DNA of 64,000 nucleotides, from contig CAMQGK010000110.1 of the NCBI GenBank assembly GCA_947000775.1, positions 24,091,501 to 24,155,500 of the forward strand, read 5' to 3'. Shown in pieces: positions 47,531 to 58,545 of the stretch (position 1 is the stretch's first letter; every line of letters starts with the position of its first letter). The translations under genes were made by a program, and so were the position numbers. This DNA is from Pterois miles (taxonomy: Eukaryota; Chordata; Actinopteri; Perciformes; Scorpaenidae). Below the pieces are notes generated by a model that saw only the letters and a program-made list of their open reading frames with translations, was not told the DNA's origin and made no database searches.

Positions 47531-49368
47531 GAAGATTTTTTAAAAATCATCTTTAAATCTGCACAGCAGCACAGATGTATCTCTGGGGTGTTTTCACCAA
47601 ACAACAAATGACCATTAGGGCCTCTTTATAGGTGCTCATATGGACATCTTTTTGTCTATGTTAATCAGATTTATTTTTTTTTCATCATCTCTCAGCTTAT
47701 TGGCACCTTCCTTTGAATGATGAGAGGGGGAGTCAGAGCACCCTCTCCAGGCTGCTGTTATTAAAAAATGAAGAAAGAGTTTCGTCTGAGGAATAAAGTG
47801 ATATATCAATGAGGCTCAGCTGTGATTTCTCATAGTTTGAACATCCTTTCATGCTTGCTTTGTTGTCTGTAAAAACAGATCCAGTTGCAGGAGAAAAGGT
47901 TCTCACAGAGGCCTGGTTTCAGTTTCAGGATGGTTCAGTCTCAGATGTGTGAAAATAAAACTCCTCAGAAACTGTCTGAGGCCGTCCGCCGTGCTGAGCC
48001 GCTAAAACAGTTGTCATAATGCAGAGTCATGTGGAGAGCATAAAACAGATGCAATGCTGGCGTGAAGTAAATTGGCAATTAAGAATGAATCAGAATCGCA
48101 TCCTCTGAAGAGAAACAGGACGAGGACGGTGCCAAGCCACAGCTGATGATTTTGCTGAGTCACATCACACAGCAGCCTGCAAGGACTGATGTTTACGTCT
48201 CACTAAAAATAATGTTGCAGATTCAAACTCATGGAGAGCCATTCAGAATGAGTCTTATTGTGCTGCACAAGCAGTACTGCATTATCTCATAACAAGACAA
48301 GGTCATCCTCATATTCCTTATGCTCGTCCAAATCTAATCTCCTCTGTCATGACGGTAAAGAGTGATAAATGACACAGAGGGCTCTCATATCACCAGACAC
48401 GTGGCAGACATCCAGCTTCACACACAAACAGCCTCTGAGATTATTTACCGACCCTGGCTGTCACAGCGCTCTGCTGAGAGTCTTCCTGCTGCACAATATG
48501 AGCGTGTCAGTGTGACTCCTACATTTTTAATGGAAAATGCAGGAAGGAAGCAGTCAATGTCCACAGCAAACTAATAGCTCTGATTTCACAGTGAGGATCC
48601 CTCAAACTCCTGACACCTAGAAACTTTAATATTTCCAGCACAAGGTTTTTGTGTCAGAGAATGAGCACTAATTTAACAGATATGCAGTGATGACAGAGAT
48701 TATTTATGCTTTTACATGTTTGGTATTTTAAAATGTGCTTTTTTATTATTTTACTTTCATCCCACTGGTGGTTTTAATGTGAGTAAGCGTCAAAGGTTTC
48801 ACACACAGGATGAATGAAAAGTGGCAGGCCCGGCTGCAGTGCTCACCAGCAGGCATGATTTAGTGAAGAGGTCACTGAGGTCACTACATTCGCTCAAATT
48901 TGGTGTGGGTGGATTTTAATGTTATTCATCCAAATATCAACCTTCGCAATCAGGCAGTTTTTATCAGAGAAGCATTTATCGACATCACTTCATTTTACAG
49001 GTCAGCATATTTCATGGTAATTAAGTGATAATTAGCAAGTAACCTATTTTAAGTGTCTTTGGAATTACTGCCAAATTACCCCAATAATCCCCAAATTACT
49101 TTATCATAAACATGATTTAATAATTACATGCTAAATTAATAAAACAATAATTAAAATAGGGCCCTTAGGCTTGAGAAGCGACTGTGCACTGCTCTTCATC
49201 GCAGGTGGAAAACCAAAACTAATAGAAAACACTTCTAATCAGGCACAAATCTCATTATTGCGACTTATTGTTGACACAAATGTAACCTGATAGCTGACTG
49301 GGAGTATTTTAAGTCATTTCAAATAAGTTATTTGCTAATTGTTAATTACTATTATGTTAATTATGTTA

Positions 49369-49425
49369 AAAAAAATCCCCACTGTGGGACTAATAAAGGA
49401 ATATCTTATCTTATCTTATCTTAAT
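49369..49425 (+). mobile_element. solo LINE 3' tail with TTATC repeats
   Basis: AAATCCCCACTGTGGGACTA followed by ATAAAGGAATATCTTATC and further CTTAT repeats. Only about 55 bp of the element was inserted, an extreme 5' truncation. Confidence 0.7.
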
Positions 49426-49914
49426 TATTATCTATTTATCTGCAGACATGAAAATAAATCATATCAGTTAACTTTGTTTTGTTTTCCTGGAAATGTGCAA
49501 AATAATTACCAGCCATTTGGAAATTGTGTAATATAATTAAATAATCTTTATTGGCAGTAATTAAAAAGAAATTTAAAACAGCTTAAAGCACCACTTTGCC
49601 AAGGTACAACCTCACAGAGCCACTAGCATGACAGAAGACTTACTCATGTCAGAAACAATGAAGGAACAACTTCACCTTCTTTTGTTGTGCAAGTCTGAAG
49701 AGGTCAAAACACCAGCGTAGACCTGCATAAAGAACAACTTTATAGCCACATTGTATAATAAAGTTGTTTCTTCATACTGCAAGTTTACGCTGGACTTTTG
49801 ACCTCTCCAGTATTTTGAGAAACATTATAATTGAAACAAAAGTTGTGTTTCAACCCTGATTGGCTGCACAACAAAGGTTTGTGAAGTGGAGCCACCAGAG
49901 ACAAAGTAGAGTAT

Positions 49915-50275
49915 ACCTGCCAAAATAAAGAATAAATAATAAATAAATGACTTGATAGATAAATAGATATGGTATTAAATGTGCCAAAATAATATTAAAA
50001 TACAATTCAGGCATTCATTGATATGTATTAATTCCCCTATCTATCTACTCTTCTATTTAATTTTTCCTTTTATTTTTTTATATTAACATAGATAGGGGAT
50101 TTAACAGGATCAATAAATAGGGGAATTAATACAGAGGTAAATAAATAAAGAAGCAAATTAAAACAGAAATATTAATTTATGCCTCATTTTATCAATCAAT
50201 TAATTATTTTTTGTTTAATGACATGTGCTTATTTACCTATGTATTTATGTATTTATTTATTTTTAGCCGGTTGCA
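49915..50275. repeat. AT-rich foldback element
   Basis: TGTATTAATTCCCCTATCTA (50023-50042) is followed by its inverse AGATAGGGGATT (50090-50101) and by ATAGGGGAATTAATAC further on. Outer arms are AATAAATAATAAATAAATGA on the left and TATTTATGTATTTATTTATT on the right. It would fold into a long AT-rich hairpin. Confidence 0.6.
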
Positions 50276-51869
50276 TCCTCCATAATAAAATGATATATAA
50301 TGCAGCTAAAACAACTTTCCATGGCGATAAGGGATTCAGTCACTATCACACAAGGCCTATCCAGTCTAAATTAACATCAGCAGTTGGTTTTTCCACGAAA
50401 AAAAAAAAGATCCAACCACCTCAGTATGTAATAAAATATCATCTTTATCATTAGGATCTTGTGTTGTGAATAAGATGAACACTTCTCATTTTAAACCCTC
50501 TGGAAACATGGTGCCTGTCAATTAGCAATAACGACACAGGCTTGAGTCCCTGCTGTGGCCTTTTCTGAGAGGACATTGCATGTTTTCATGCTCTGACATG
50601 GGTTTCCTCTGGGTGTTTCCTGCCCCTGACTGTCCAAAGCCACGCAGGTCAAGAGAGATTACTAAAGCAGCCGACAGGTACATAAGCATGAGTGTGAATG
50701 ATTGTCTGTCAATCTGAATTAGCCCTGTGAGGGACTGCTGACCTGTTTGCTGTGTTTTTACCTTCAGCCCCTAAAAAGAAAGCATCTGGAAAACTTGCGC
50801 TTCAGGTATCGACCACTAGATGGCACAAAAGAATCAATAAATTTGAACCAGTAATCCATCATTGAGATGTCCTCAGACAGTAAAATACAGTAGAGCCAGG
50901 TGCAAAGAGGAGAAAATGGTCTTTACAAAGAAGTCCAGTCATGCTATCTTGAAGTCGACTGTCAAGGCTAAATTCATCTTCCACTGGCTGTCAGAGAGAT
51001 AACAGCATCTCCACCAGCTTTAACAATGAATGTATTCAGGACGATTGCAGGGAGTGCCTTTCCTGATGCTGAAAGTGACACAAATCAGAGATACTGTAGA
51101 TATCCACCACAGAGACATTTCACATCTCTTTTGTGCAGTCGTAAATCATGTGCACAGCATGAAAGCATGAAAGGACAGCCGGTGAAGTGGCCTGTACCTT
51201 TTCTGCTGATTTCATTTTGTAAAATCTACCTGACCTACTGAAAACATAGCCCACTGAATAGGGAACAGGGGTCGGAAAAGCCTCAACATGCAAGCTGTGC
51301 AGTTTCATATCTCTGCTTCTTTCACACTTAAGCAATCAATTATTCACACATGGCACTGACATGAAATTTCTAACGTAGCCGACACATATCCAAGATATTT
51401 CACGCAAATGCAGATGTAAAAGTCATGCTTAGATAACAAATGCAAACAGCACAAAAAAGGGACCTGTACAGCTTGCACTTCATGTCATTTTAGTTTTATT
51501 ACTACACATAAAATATCCCAAAAATAAATCCAAATAAGTCAAGTGTCTTCACTTTCAAAATTGAGTCAATTGTGCTCCCATTATTCAGATTATATGAAAA
51601 AAAAAGATATATTTTTGAGCACTTTTGATATGTTTGTTTTATGCCTGTAGAGGTAAAAATTTATTCTTCTAGTATAGTTGAAGATTGTATTTGTTTTTCT
51701 TATTCTTGCCCCTCAGCTAATGTAAACTGAATGTGCTGTTAGAGAGACCCTTGTTTCCTGAACATGTACAACATGTGTGTGGACATCATACCATTGCATG
51801 GAGAGTACATGCAGGTTTCATATTAATGTGTGATCAGCATATGACTGTTTCCAATTGGCCACAATGATG

Positions 51870-52377
51870 GTTTTTGGCATCATTGGGATTGGATCATCAT
51901 CATCAGCATCATTGGATTGAGAACATTTAGCCTGTGATGGGAGACTTTGGCCAATCACAGGTTATTTGAGAGAGAGCGTTCCTATTGGCTGTGCTCTGGC
52001 TGGTGGTCGGTGCTCGGTATTTCCTCAGCTGATCTCAACATGGATGCCGGGTCATAAACTTTCTCATTTTACAGCTAAAAATAAACAAGATGTTCCTGAA
52101 AACATTTGAGGAGAGAAATAGTATATACAGGAGATATAGAATAGAGTATTGATTCATCAATAGCTGCTCAGAGACGTCAGGCTGCAGCTCGGCTCTGATT
52201 GGTTGTTTTCCTCCGGCTGGTGAAATCTTGAAGATGCCATTAGGAGCATCAGAGGACACAGAGGTACATGACTTTTTCAGATTTCTGAATGCACTACTGT
52301 CCGGATATAGTGACCATTTAATAAAAATAACTTTTTTTAATCATATTTGTTCCGATCCTACCTACTGCTGCTTTAAG
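51870..52377 (+). repeat. family C repeat, copy 2
   Basis: GTGATGGGAGACTTTGGCCA, CTCAGCTGATCTCAACATGG, CTTTCTCATTTTACAGCTAA, TGGTTGTTTTCCTCCGGCTG and the end CTACTGCTGCTTTAA, all shared with copies 3 and 4. Confidence 0.75.
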
Positions 52378-53789
52378 TAAGTTTGACCAAAGGTTAAAAA
52401 GTGTTTCTTTGTCTCTGAGAAAAATATATAATGTGTCATATCTTCCTTAGGGGTGACATTCCTCTTTGACTTCTGGTTTCTAGTGTTATGTTGTCATGTC
52501 TCCTAATGTGATTATATTCTTTAAATTCAACATCATTGTGATTATTTTCATAAATACATCCTAATTCAAAATGAAATAATGCTATCGAAAATGTCAACAC
52601 TGTTACTTAACGGCACAGTGTCACTTCCTCTTAAACACAAAGTTGTTAGCCCCTTATATCCTGAGGTTTTGTCTTGGTCTTTGTCACAGTATAGGAACCC
52701 ACTAAGCTAAGTATTTTATTAATATCACTATCTGTACTACTAAACAATCATACTCTAATTTGGGGGCTGTAATGTAAAGCATAACTGCCCTGATATTTAC
52801 AGGTATTTTTATGTTTCAAATGCAGCATAATTCATAAAAGGTTTCATTGCACATTAGACTGAGAGATACTGAGTCATATTTGACTTACACGCTGTGTTCA
52901 GTAAAAACTTGACTAACTTTAAAATCTGACAACAATTGAAGAAGACTTGGCTCCACAATATGAGGGTGACATATATAAGTCAGATAATAAAACAACAGCA
53001 ACAAAAAGAGACCATGTATATAGTGTATATGTCGCCATGTGTTTGGATGAGGGTTCGTGGCTACATGGTGTTTAATTGTGAACTTAAGTGCATGCAGAGG
53101 TGCAGCCTGCTCGCGGAAAACATGTGAAGCTTTAATATCATGTAAAAAAAAATCCATTATATTCCATTAAAAATACAACACATCGACCCACCTGCATTAA
53201 TATTTCACCTGACGACCATTTATTATGAGCCGAGTTGGGACCCGGGACTTACATTACAATGTAAAATCCCTCTGCAGCTCCTGTTCTCTTGTTTAAGTGG
53301 CTGCACGCCGTGTTCCTGTGACTCTGCTCTGAATTAGACTTTGTAATATCTCAGGTAATGTATCATAATTGAGTTGACATTACATTTCTATACAGCTAAG
53401 TGTATATGTGAGTTGTTCATTACATCAGTGTTTTGTGGATAAAATGCAATATCTGCCCGTACACTAAATTCAGTAATAATCTCATATCATGTGCATTATT
53501 GTTTTTTTTTTATTTGCTTTTCAATATCATTGCCAATATTACTTTCATTACCATGCACAATATTAGTTTCTATTTTAGTTTACTTAATTTAAAAAAAAAT
53601 TGTCATATTTTGTTGTTATTCTATTAGGCACTGATGTTAGTATTACTTCTTATACGCATTATATTTATTAATCTGTTATACATGTTTATTTATCTTTTTT
53701 ACTTTATTGTTTTTTATTTTCATGCTAATTTGTGTAGCAGTCTTTGGGACAAGAATTTCTTGAGATTAACAAAGTTTTACCTTAATTTT

Positions 53790-54118
53790 ATCTTATTTTA
53801 CAGGTATAGCGTGTAGGATTTGCCGCCATCTAGAGTTGTGGTTGCAGATTGACAACATGAGCTGCCAAATGCAAAATCGTGGATATGACATTCACCTCAC
53901 TCAGAGGCTCACGTTACCGCAGAGAACTACGGTGGCCTTCAGTTAACATAAAAATGGGAAAGGCTGTCTCTAACGCCAGAGTTTGGTTTGTCCGTTCTGG
54001 GCTACTGTAGAAACATGGAGGACCTACTCCCTATGCAGATATAAAGGGCTTACGTGATGAATGTTATATTTCATTTCTGCAAGTAGATCCCTTGAAATGT
54101 TTCACACTGTTCCTTTAA
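53790..54118. repeat. dispersed repeat, inverse copy of the 26375-26998 family
   Basis: GTAGGATTTGCCGCCATCTA, TTTGTCCGTTCTGGGCTACT and CACACTGTTCCTTTAAA correspond to the inverse of the earlier copy. Confidence 0.6.
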
Positions 54119-54239
54119 AATACTCAAATTAAAGCCACCACCAACATAGATAGAAGTAAACAGGCCACTCATTTTCTTATAGGGATTTAAGGAAGTTTAA
54201 TCTTTTTGTAAGAATAAAATATGTGAAGTCCCCAATTTC

Positions 54240-54480
54240 TTTTTGTACAGATTTAATGATTTATTGTTGATTTCAGTATCACCAGACTGCAGTTCCCCTC
54301 AGCTCTAAAAACTCACTGTACACTACACATGCTCAGCACCAAACAGACAAACAAAGTGACTAGCTGGTGAACAATGTGGAGCATTTAGCAGCTAAAGAGA
54401 CACATTTCCCTCCGGAGTTGGTGGAGACAAAGAAATGCTAAAGGAGACTGAATAATGGACTTAAAGTCATCAGATGACCA
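54240..54480. repeat. dispersed repeat, inverse copy of the 24860-25115 family
   Basis: CATGCTCAGCACCAAACAGA, AGCTGGTGAACAATGTGGAG, GCATTTAGCAGCTAAAGAGA and CCGGAGTTGGTGGAGACAAA are inverse matches. Confidence 0.65.
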
Positions 54481-55243
54481 GAAACATGACTCCAAATTAA
54501 TGATGATGTTGACCTCTATCTGTAAAAAAGTTTGTCATATCAACTTAAAAAGTGAAGATACAGTATGTCAGTGTTGTTTTTACAGATTGTTTCAGCTTCC
54601 CCCAAGTGAACAAAAAAAATAACTCAATGCAAGTTGAATGGATTAACGTCACCTTATTGCAGACTACATGGTGGTGCAGTTATAAGAGCAACGGAGCACA
54701 CTTCTGACCTTTTTCTGTATCTTTATCATGTGCAGAGATATGTGGGACAATCACACAGGATCGGTAAAAAACAACTCACACACACTTATGAGAGATTTGG
54801 ACTTTACAGTCCTGCCAATATACTGTATATGTTTTGGACTGCAGGAGGAAACTGGAAGAATCAGCAGCTCATCTTACAGAAAGGTTTATTATTATTTTTT
54901 TTATTTTTTATCATAAAGATAACTTAAAGAAACACACAAGTGTAACATATTTTATTTCTTTTAATGTTTTTTTTTATGTTGATTTCCACCATTGTATTTA
55001 CTCTCAGTAATATCAAAGCACAGTCAGCTCAAGAGCATATTAGACAAGGGGGGATACAGCATGCATGATAGGAGGATGAATATTATGCAAATAAAACCTA
55101 CAATATTCTCTGTTTACAGCACATATACTACTTTATGAAAAACAGGACACAGCCGACACAGTACAAAAACACAAAACACCTTCAGCAAGACAACTAGATT
55201 TTAATCTGAAACGTTTTAAGATTGTCCTCCAGTCATTATTTTT

Positions 55244-55245
<2 letters not shown>

Positions 55246-55335
<90 letters not shown>
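55246..55335. repeat. (TA)n microsatellite
   Basis: About 90 bp of uninterrupted TA repeats. Open frames over it in both directions are artefacts. Confidence 0.98.
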
Positions 55336-55338
<3 letters not shown>

Positions 55339-55384
55339 CGCATGTGGATATATATGTGGAAATATATAGTTATAGCCTATATAT

Positions 55385-55872
55385 TAGGGCTGTCAAAGTT
55401 AAAGCGGTAACAAGTTGAAGCAAATTTGCTTAATGCCATTCATTTATTTAATGCATTAATGCAGCTTGAGCTTGTGCCAAAGGAGGTTAAGTAACGCTCC
55501 AAACTCACGCCACATTTTGGCGAAGAAAAACTGGCATGGCCATTTTCAGAAGGGTCCCTTGACCTCTGGCCTTAAGATAGGTGAATGAAAATAGGGTCTA
55601 TGGGTACCCACGAGTCTCCCCTTTACAGACATGCCCACTTTATGACAATCGTCTTTTGTCATTGTTTTGTGTTAATTCATTTCTAATGCTAAATATATAC
55701 CTACAATTTACATAAAGCAGCATATATGCCCACTCCTATGTTGAAAAGAGTATTAGATATTTTATAAATCTCCCTTTTGAACAAATAAAAAATGTGCAAT
55801 TCATTTCCGATTAATCGTGATTAATTCTGGACAATCATTCGATTAATTGTGATTGAATATTGTAATTGACTG
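55385..55872 (+). mobile_element. family A hAT-like element, copy 6
   Basis: Starts TAGGGCTGTCAAAGTTAAAG, the best-preserved left end of the family. It carries CTGGCATGGCCATTTTCAGA, GGGTACCCACGAGTCTCCCC and TCGATTAATTGTGATTGAAT, and lacks the CAGCACACTGACACACTG block. The right end is degenerate. Confidence 0.75.
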
Positions 55873-56165
55873 GAATAGGCCTATTTCCTCAAGGATTTTT
55901 ACATGACTGATGTGACTTAAAGAGTTTTGTATCCACATGAATAACTGTATTCAAGATAAAAAAAAAACAATCAAAGAAACAATGCATTCTACTTTTAAAT
56001 TGAATGAACATGTTTGTCAATATATTTGTATTAAAATTGCATCAAGGGCCCAAAATGTCAAATAAATAAGAGAAAAAGATAACACAAATGCACACTACAG
56101 ATTTCTTTTTGGCACAACCATCCCTCTGTCAATGTAACATGCTATCACTTTAGGATTCTTGGCTT

Positions 56166-56735
56166 TTAAAGCTGCAGTAAATGGAGCAAATATGATTTAA
56201 AAAAGTTATTTTTTATAAAACGGTCACTATATCCTGACAGTAGTGCATGAGACAGGTAATCTGAAAAAAAGTCTCTCTGTGTCCTCCGGCGCTCCTCATT
56301 GCATCTGCAAGATTTCACAGACCGGAGGAAAACAACCAATCAGAGCTGAGCTGGAGCCTGTCGTCTCTGAGCAGCTGTCAATCACTCACAAACTCTGATC
56401 AACCGGTGAAACTAGGCAACGCTGATCAAATATGAATCAATATTCTGTTACTGTAAAGATTATTTCAAGCATAAAATGTTTCCAGAAACATGTTGTAGTT
56501 ACTTTTTAGCTGTAAAATGAGAGAGTTTGTGACCCGGCAGCCATGTTGAGATCAGTTGAGGAAATACCAAGCAACGCCCACCAGTCTCTGAACTGACCTA
56601 TGATGGGTCAAAGTCTCCCATCATGGGCTAGATTATTTAAAGCCTGAAAATGGAGCCATGTGGAGGTGCAGAAGTCTGGTTTTCTCTCTGAACACTTGAA
56701 CAATTTGCTGAAAGGTTATTATGGATTTTTTGGCC
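56166..56735 (-). repeat. family C repeat, copy 3, just upstream of the plus-strand gene
   Basis: Reverse orientation: TTTTAAAGCTGCAGTAAATG at the left edge, ACTATATCCTGACAGTAGTG, AAGATTTCACAGACCGGAGG, TTGTGACCCGGCAGCCATGT and ACTTGAACAATTTGCTGAAA followed by GGTTATTATGG at the right. It ends about 150 bp before the GC-richer leader of the plus-strand gene. Confidence 0.75.
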
Positions 56736-56869
56736 AATGAAGTCAAACATTTCTGCCTATTGAAGCTTTTAAAGAGACAAAAAAAACCATAACTGTTAAC
56801 CAGCCTAATAAAGAAGAGACATCAGCTTTTTGTAGAGTTGCACTGTAGGTTTTGTAGCCAGGGGGCGTC

Positions 56870-57268
56870 ACCGAGCAACTCAGGTGGATCAGCTCCTACA
56901 GTTTAGGTCAGGACGAGGAGGAGCGACACGCACTCAAAGAGCAGCACAAGTGAAGCAGGTTGGACTCAACATAGGACGGAAAGAAAGCCCCAGTAGTTGT
57001 TTTTTATTATTTTAAATCTTTCTGTGGCTTGTAAAGTGAAGGCGAGCGGAGCTGCCGGTGCGCTCTGCGATGCCAGCCGCTGTCAGTAGGCGGGATGGGA
57101 AGAGGAGGGGAAGCGCCACTTGCAGACGTCGCCTCGCTGGTTTGTGCCGCTGCGGACACTTAATTATTACCTGAATACAATTAAACAACAGCAGAGGAGC
57201 GAAGACGAGAAGTGTTTGGGGTCAACTTTAAACTGTGTGCTGCTGGAGCAGCTGGTGGATGTTGCGCC
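56870..57268 (+). promoter_or_regulatory. candidate promoter and 5' UTR of the plus-strand gene, with uORF
   Basis: From about 56890 the sequence turns purine- and CpG-rich (GGACGAGGAGGAGCGACACG, GGCGAGCGGAGCTGCCGGTGCG, GACGTCGCCTCGC), unlike the AT-rich DNA around it, and leads into the 57269 start codon. A 34-codon upstream ORF starts with ATGCCAGCC at 57070 and stops at TGA 57172-57174. If transcription begins upstream of it, this uORF precedes the main ORF by 94 nt. No TATA box was assigned. Confidence 0.4.
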
Positions 57269-57323
57269 ATGGAGATAAAGACGAGACTTAAAGCCACGCT
57301 GATGTTAATGTGGATCTTTCAAG
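57269..57323 (+). CDS. first coding exon (signal-type N-terminus) of an unidentified gene
   Basis: GCGCCATGG is a near-ideal start context. Eighteen codons read MEIKTRLKATLMLMWIFQ, followed by one base and the donor GTAAGCT at 57324. Two Lys and one Arg in the first eight residues, followed by a Leu/Met/Trp/Ile/Phe core, fit a secretory signal peptide. An in-frame TAA at 57182-57184 caps the frame upstream. The 55-nt length and phase 1 ending are the same as in robo3 exon 1, and phase 1 after a signal exon is usual for Ig-superfamily genes, whose domain exons are phase 1. No downstream exon was recognised in the remaining 6.7 kb, so the first intron leaves the window. Its product is not known to me. 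An Ig adhesion protein such as Esam is possible from remembered gene order near ROBO3, but unsupported by sequence here. Confidence 0.6.
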
Positions 57324-57576
57324 GTAAGCTAATTAATGCTCTGGACGGGCATTAAGCCTCCTGCTGCTGCTGCAAGTGACAGCCTGAGTTAAACCAGAGT
57401 CCAGTGGCCGTTTGTTAGTATAAAAATATACTTCAAACAACATTTATAAGGAAAAATGTAGTGTCTTCCTGTCATCAAACTTCCACTTTTGAACCAGTTA
57501 AGTCCAAAAACAACACAATTTCTCTTTTATCCAACTTATTCCACTCAGGAACAAGCTGGACTGAGTTTTAAGAGTT

Positions 57577-57654
57577 AATTGTGATGAATTATGTCAGTAA
57601 TGTGCAATACAAAGTACTGCATGTACTGTAGCTGTATGACCTTTAACACAGTCT
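57577..57654 (+). repeat. 78-bp direct repeat, left copy
   Basis: AATTGTGATGAATTATGTCA through CCTTTAACACAGTCT. It matches 58468-58545 with about seven differences by eye, and the two copies bracket the family C element. Confidence 0.85.
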
Positions 57655-57658
57655 AGAT

Positions 57659-58466
57659 TAAAGGGACAGTAGGCAGAATATTTTTGGCATCACTGGGAAA
57701 AAATGTCATAATAACCTTTCAGCGTATTTTAAATCAAGTGTTCTGACCGAAAACTAGACTTCTGCACCTCCTAATGGCTCTTTTTTCAGGCTTTAAAATC
57801 TAGTCAATTATGGGAGACTTTGGCCAATCACAGGTCTTTTCAGAGAGAGAGAGCGTTCCCATTGGCTGTTCATTCAGCGGAGGCAGCTGTCAATCACTCA
57901 CAAACTCCAATCAGAGTCAAACTAGGCAGCGCTGATCAAATATGAAATATTCTGTCGCTGTAATGCCTATTTTTCATATAGAATGCTTTGAAAAACATCT
58001 TGTAGCTACGGTAAAAGAATGTAAAAAATGAGAAAGTTCACTCTGGCTGGTGGGAGGTGCTTGGTATTTCCTCAACTGATCTCAACACAGCTGCCAGGTC
58101 CCAAACTTTCTCATTTTACAGCTAAACAGTAACTACAAGATGTTTCAGGAAACATTTTCTGTGACAGATGGGGATTATAGTAACAAAATTTTGATTCATA
58201 TTTGTTCAGCGCTGCCTAGTTTCATTGATTGATCTGAGATTGCGAGTGATTGACAGCTGCTCAGAGACGTCAGGCTCCAGCTCGGCTCTCGGCTTTGTTT
58301 TCCTCCGGTCTGTGAAATCCTGCAGATGCCATTAGGAGCACCAGAGGAAAATTGAGGATAGAGGCACATGATCTTTTTTCAGATGTCTCATGCATTACTG
58401 TCAGGATATAGTGACTGTTTTATAAAAACAACATATTTGCTCCAGTTCTACCCACTGCTGCTTTAA
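57659..58466 (+). repeat. family C repeat, copy 4, in first intron of the plus-strand gene
   Basis: Starts TTAAAGGGACAGTAGGCAGA and ends CCCACTGCTGCTTTAA, so the ends are imperfect inverted repeats, suggesting a DNA-transposon origin. It contains GACTTTGGCCAATCACAGGT, CAGCTGTCAATCACTCACAA, CAACTGATCTCAACACAGCT and CATGCATTACTGTCAGGATA. At about 808 bp it is the longest copy here. No short target duplication is evident. Confidence 0.75.
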
Positions 58467-58467
58467 G

Positions 58468-58545
58468 AATTGTGATGAATTATGTCTGTAATGTGCAGCA
58501 CAAAGCACCGTATGTACTGTAGCTGCATGACCTTTAACACAGTCT
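58468..58545 (+). repeat. 78-bp direct repeat, right copy
   Basis: Second copy of the 57577-57654 sequence, starting two bases after the end of the family C element. Confidence 0.85.

Larger units (their letters stand above)
37720..56865. other. intergenic region between the divergent genes
   Basis: About 19 kb without a supportable gene. Repeats within it are listed separately. The stretches 39260-42260, 44830-47140, 47530-49365, 50280-51865 and 52380-53785 show no gene and little that I can name. The 134-codon frame at 40822-41226 (plus) overlaps an 81-codon frame on the other strand and has no recognised domain. Confidence 0.7.
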
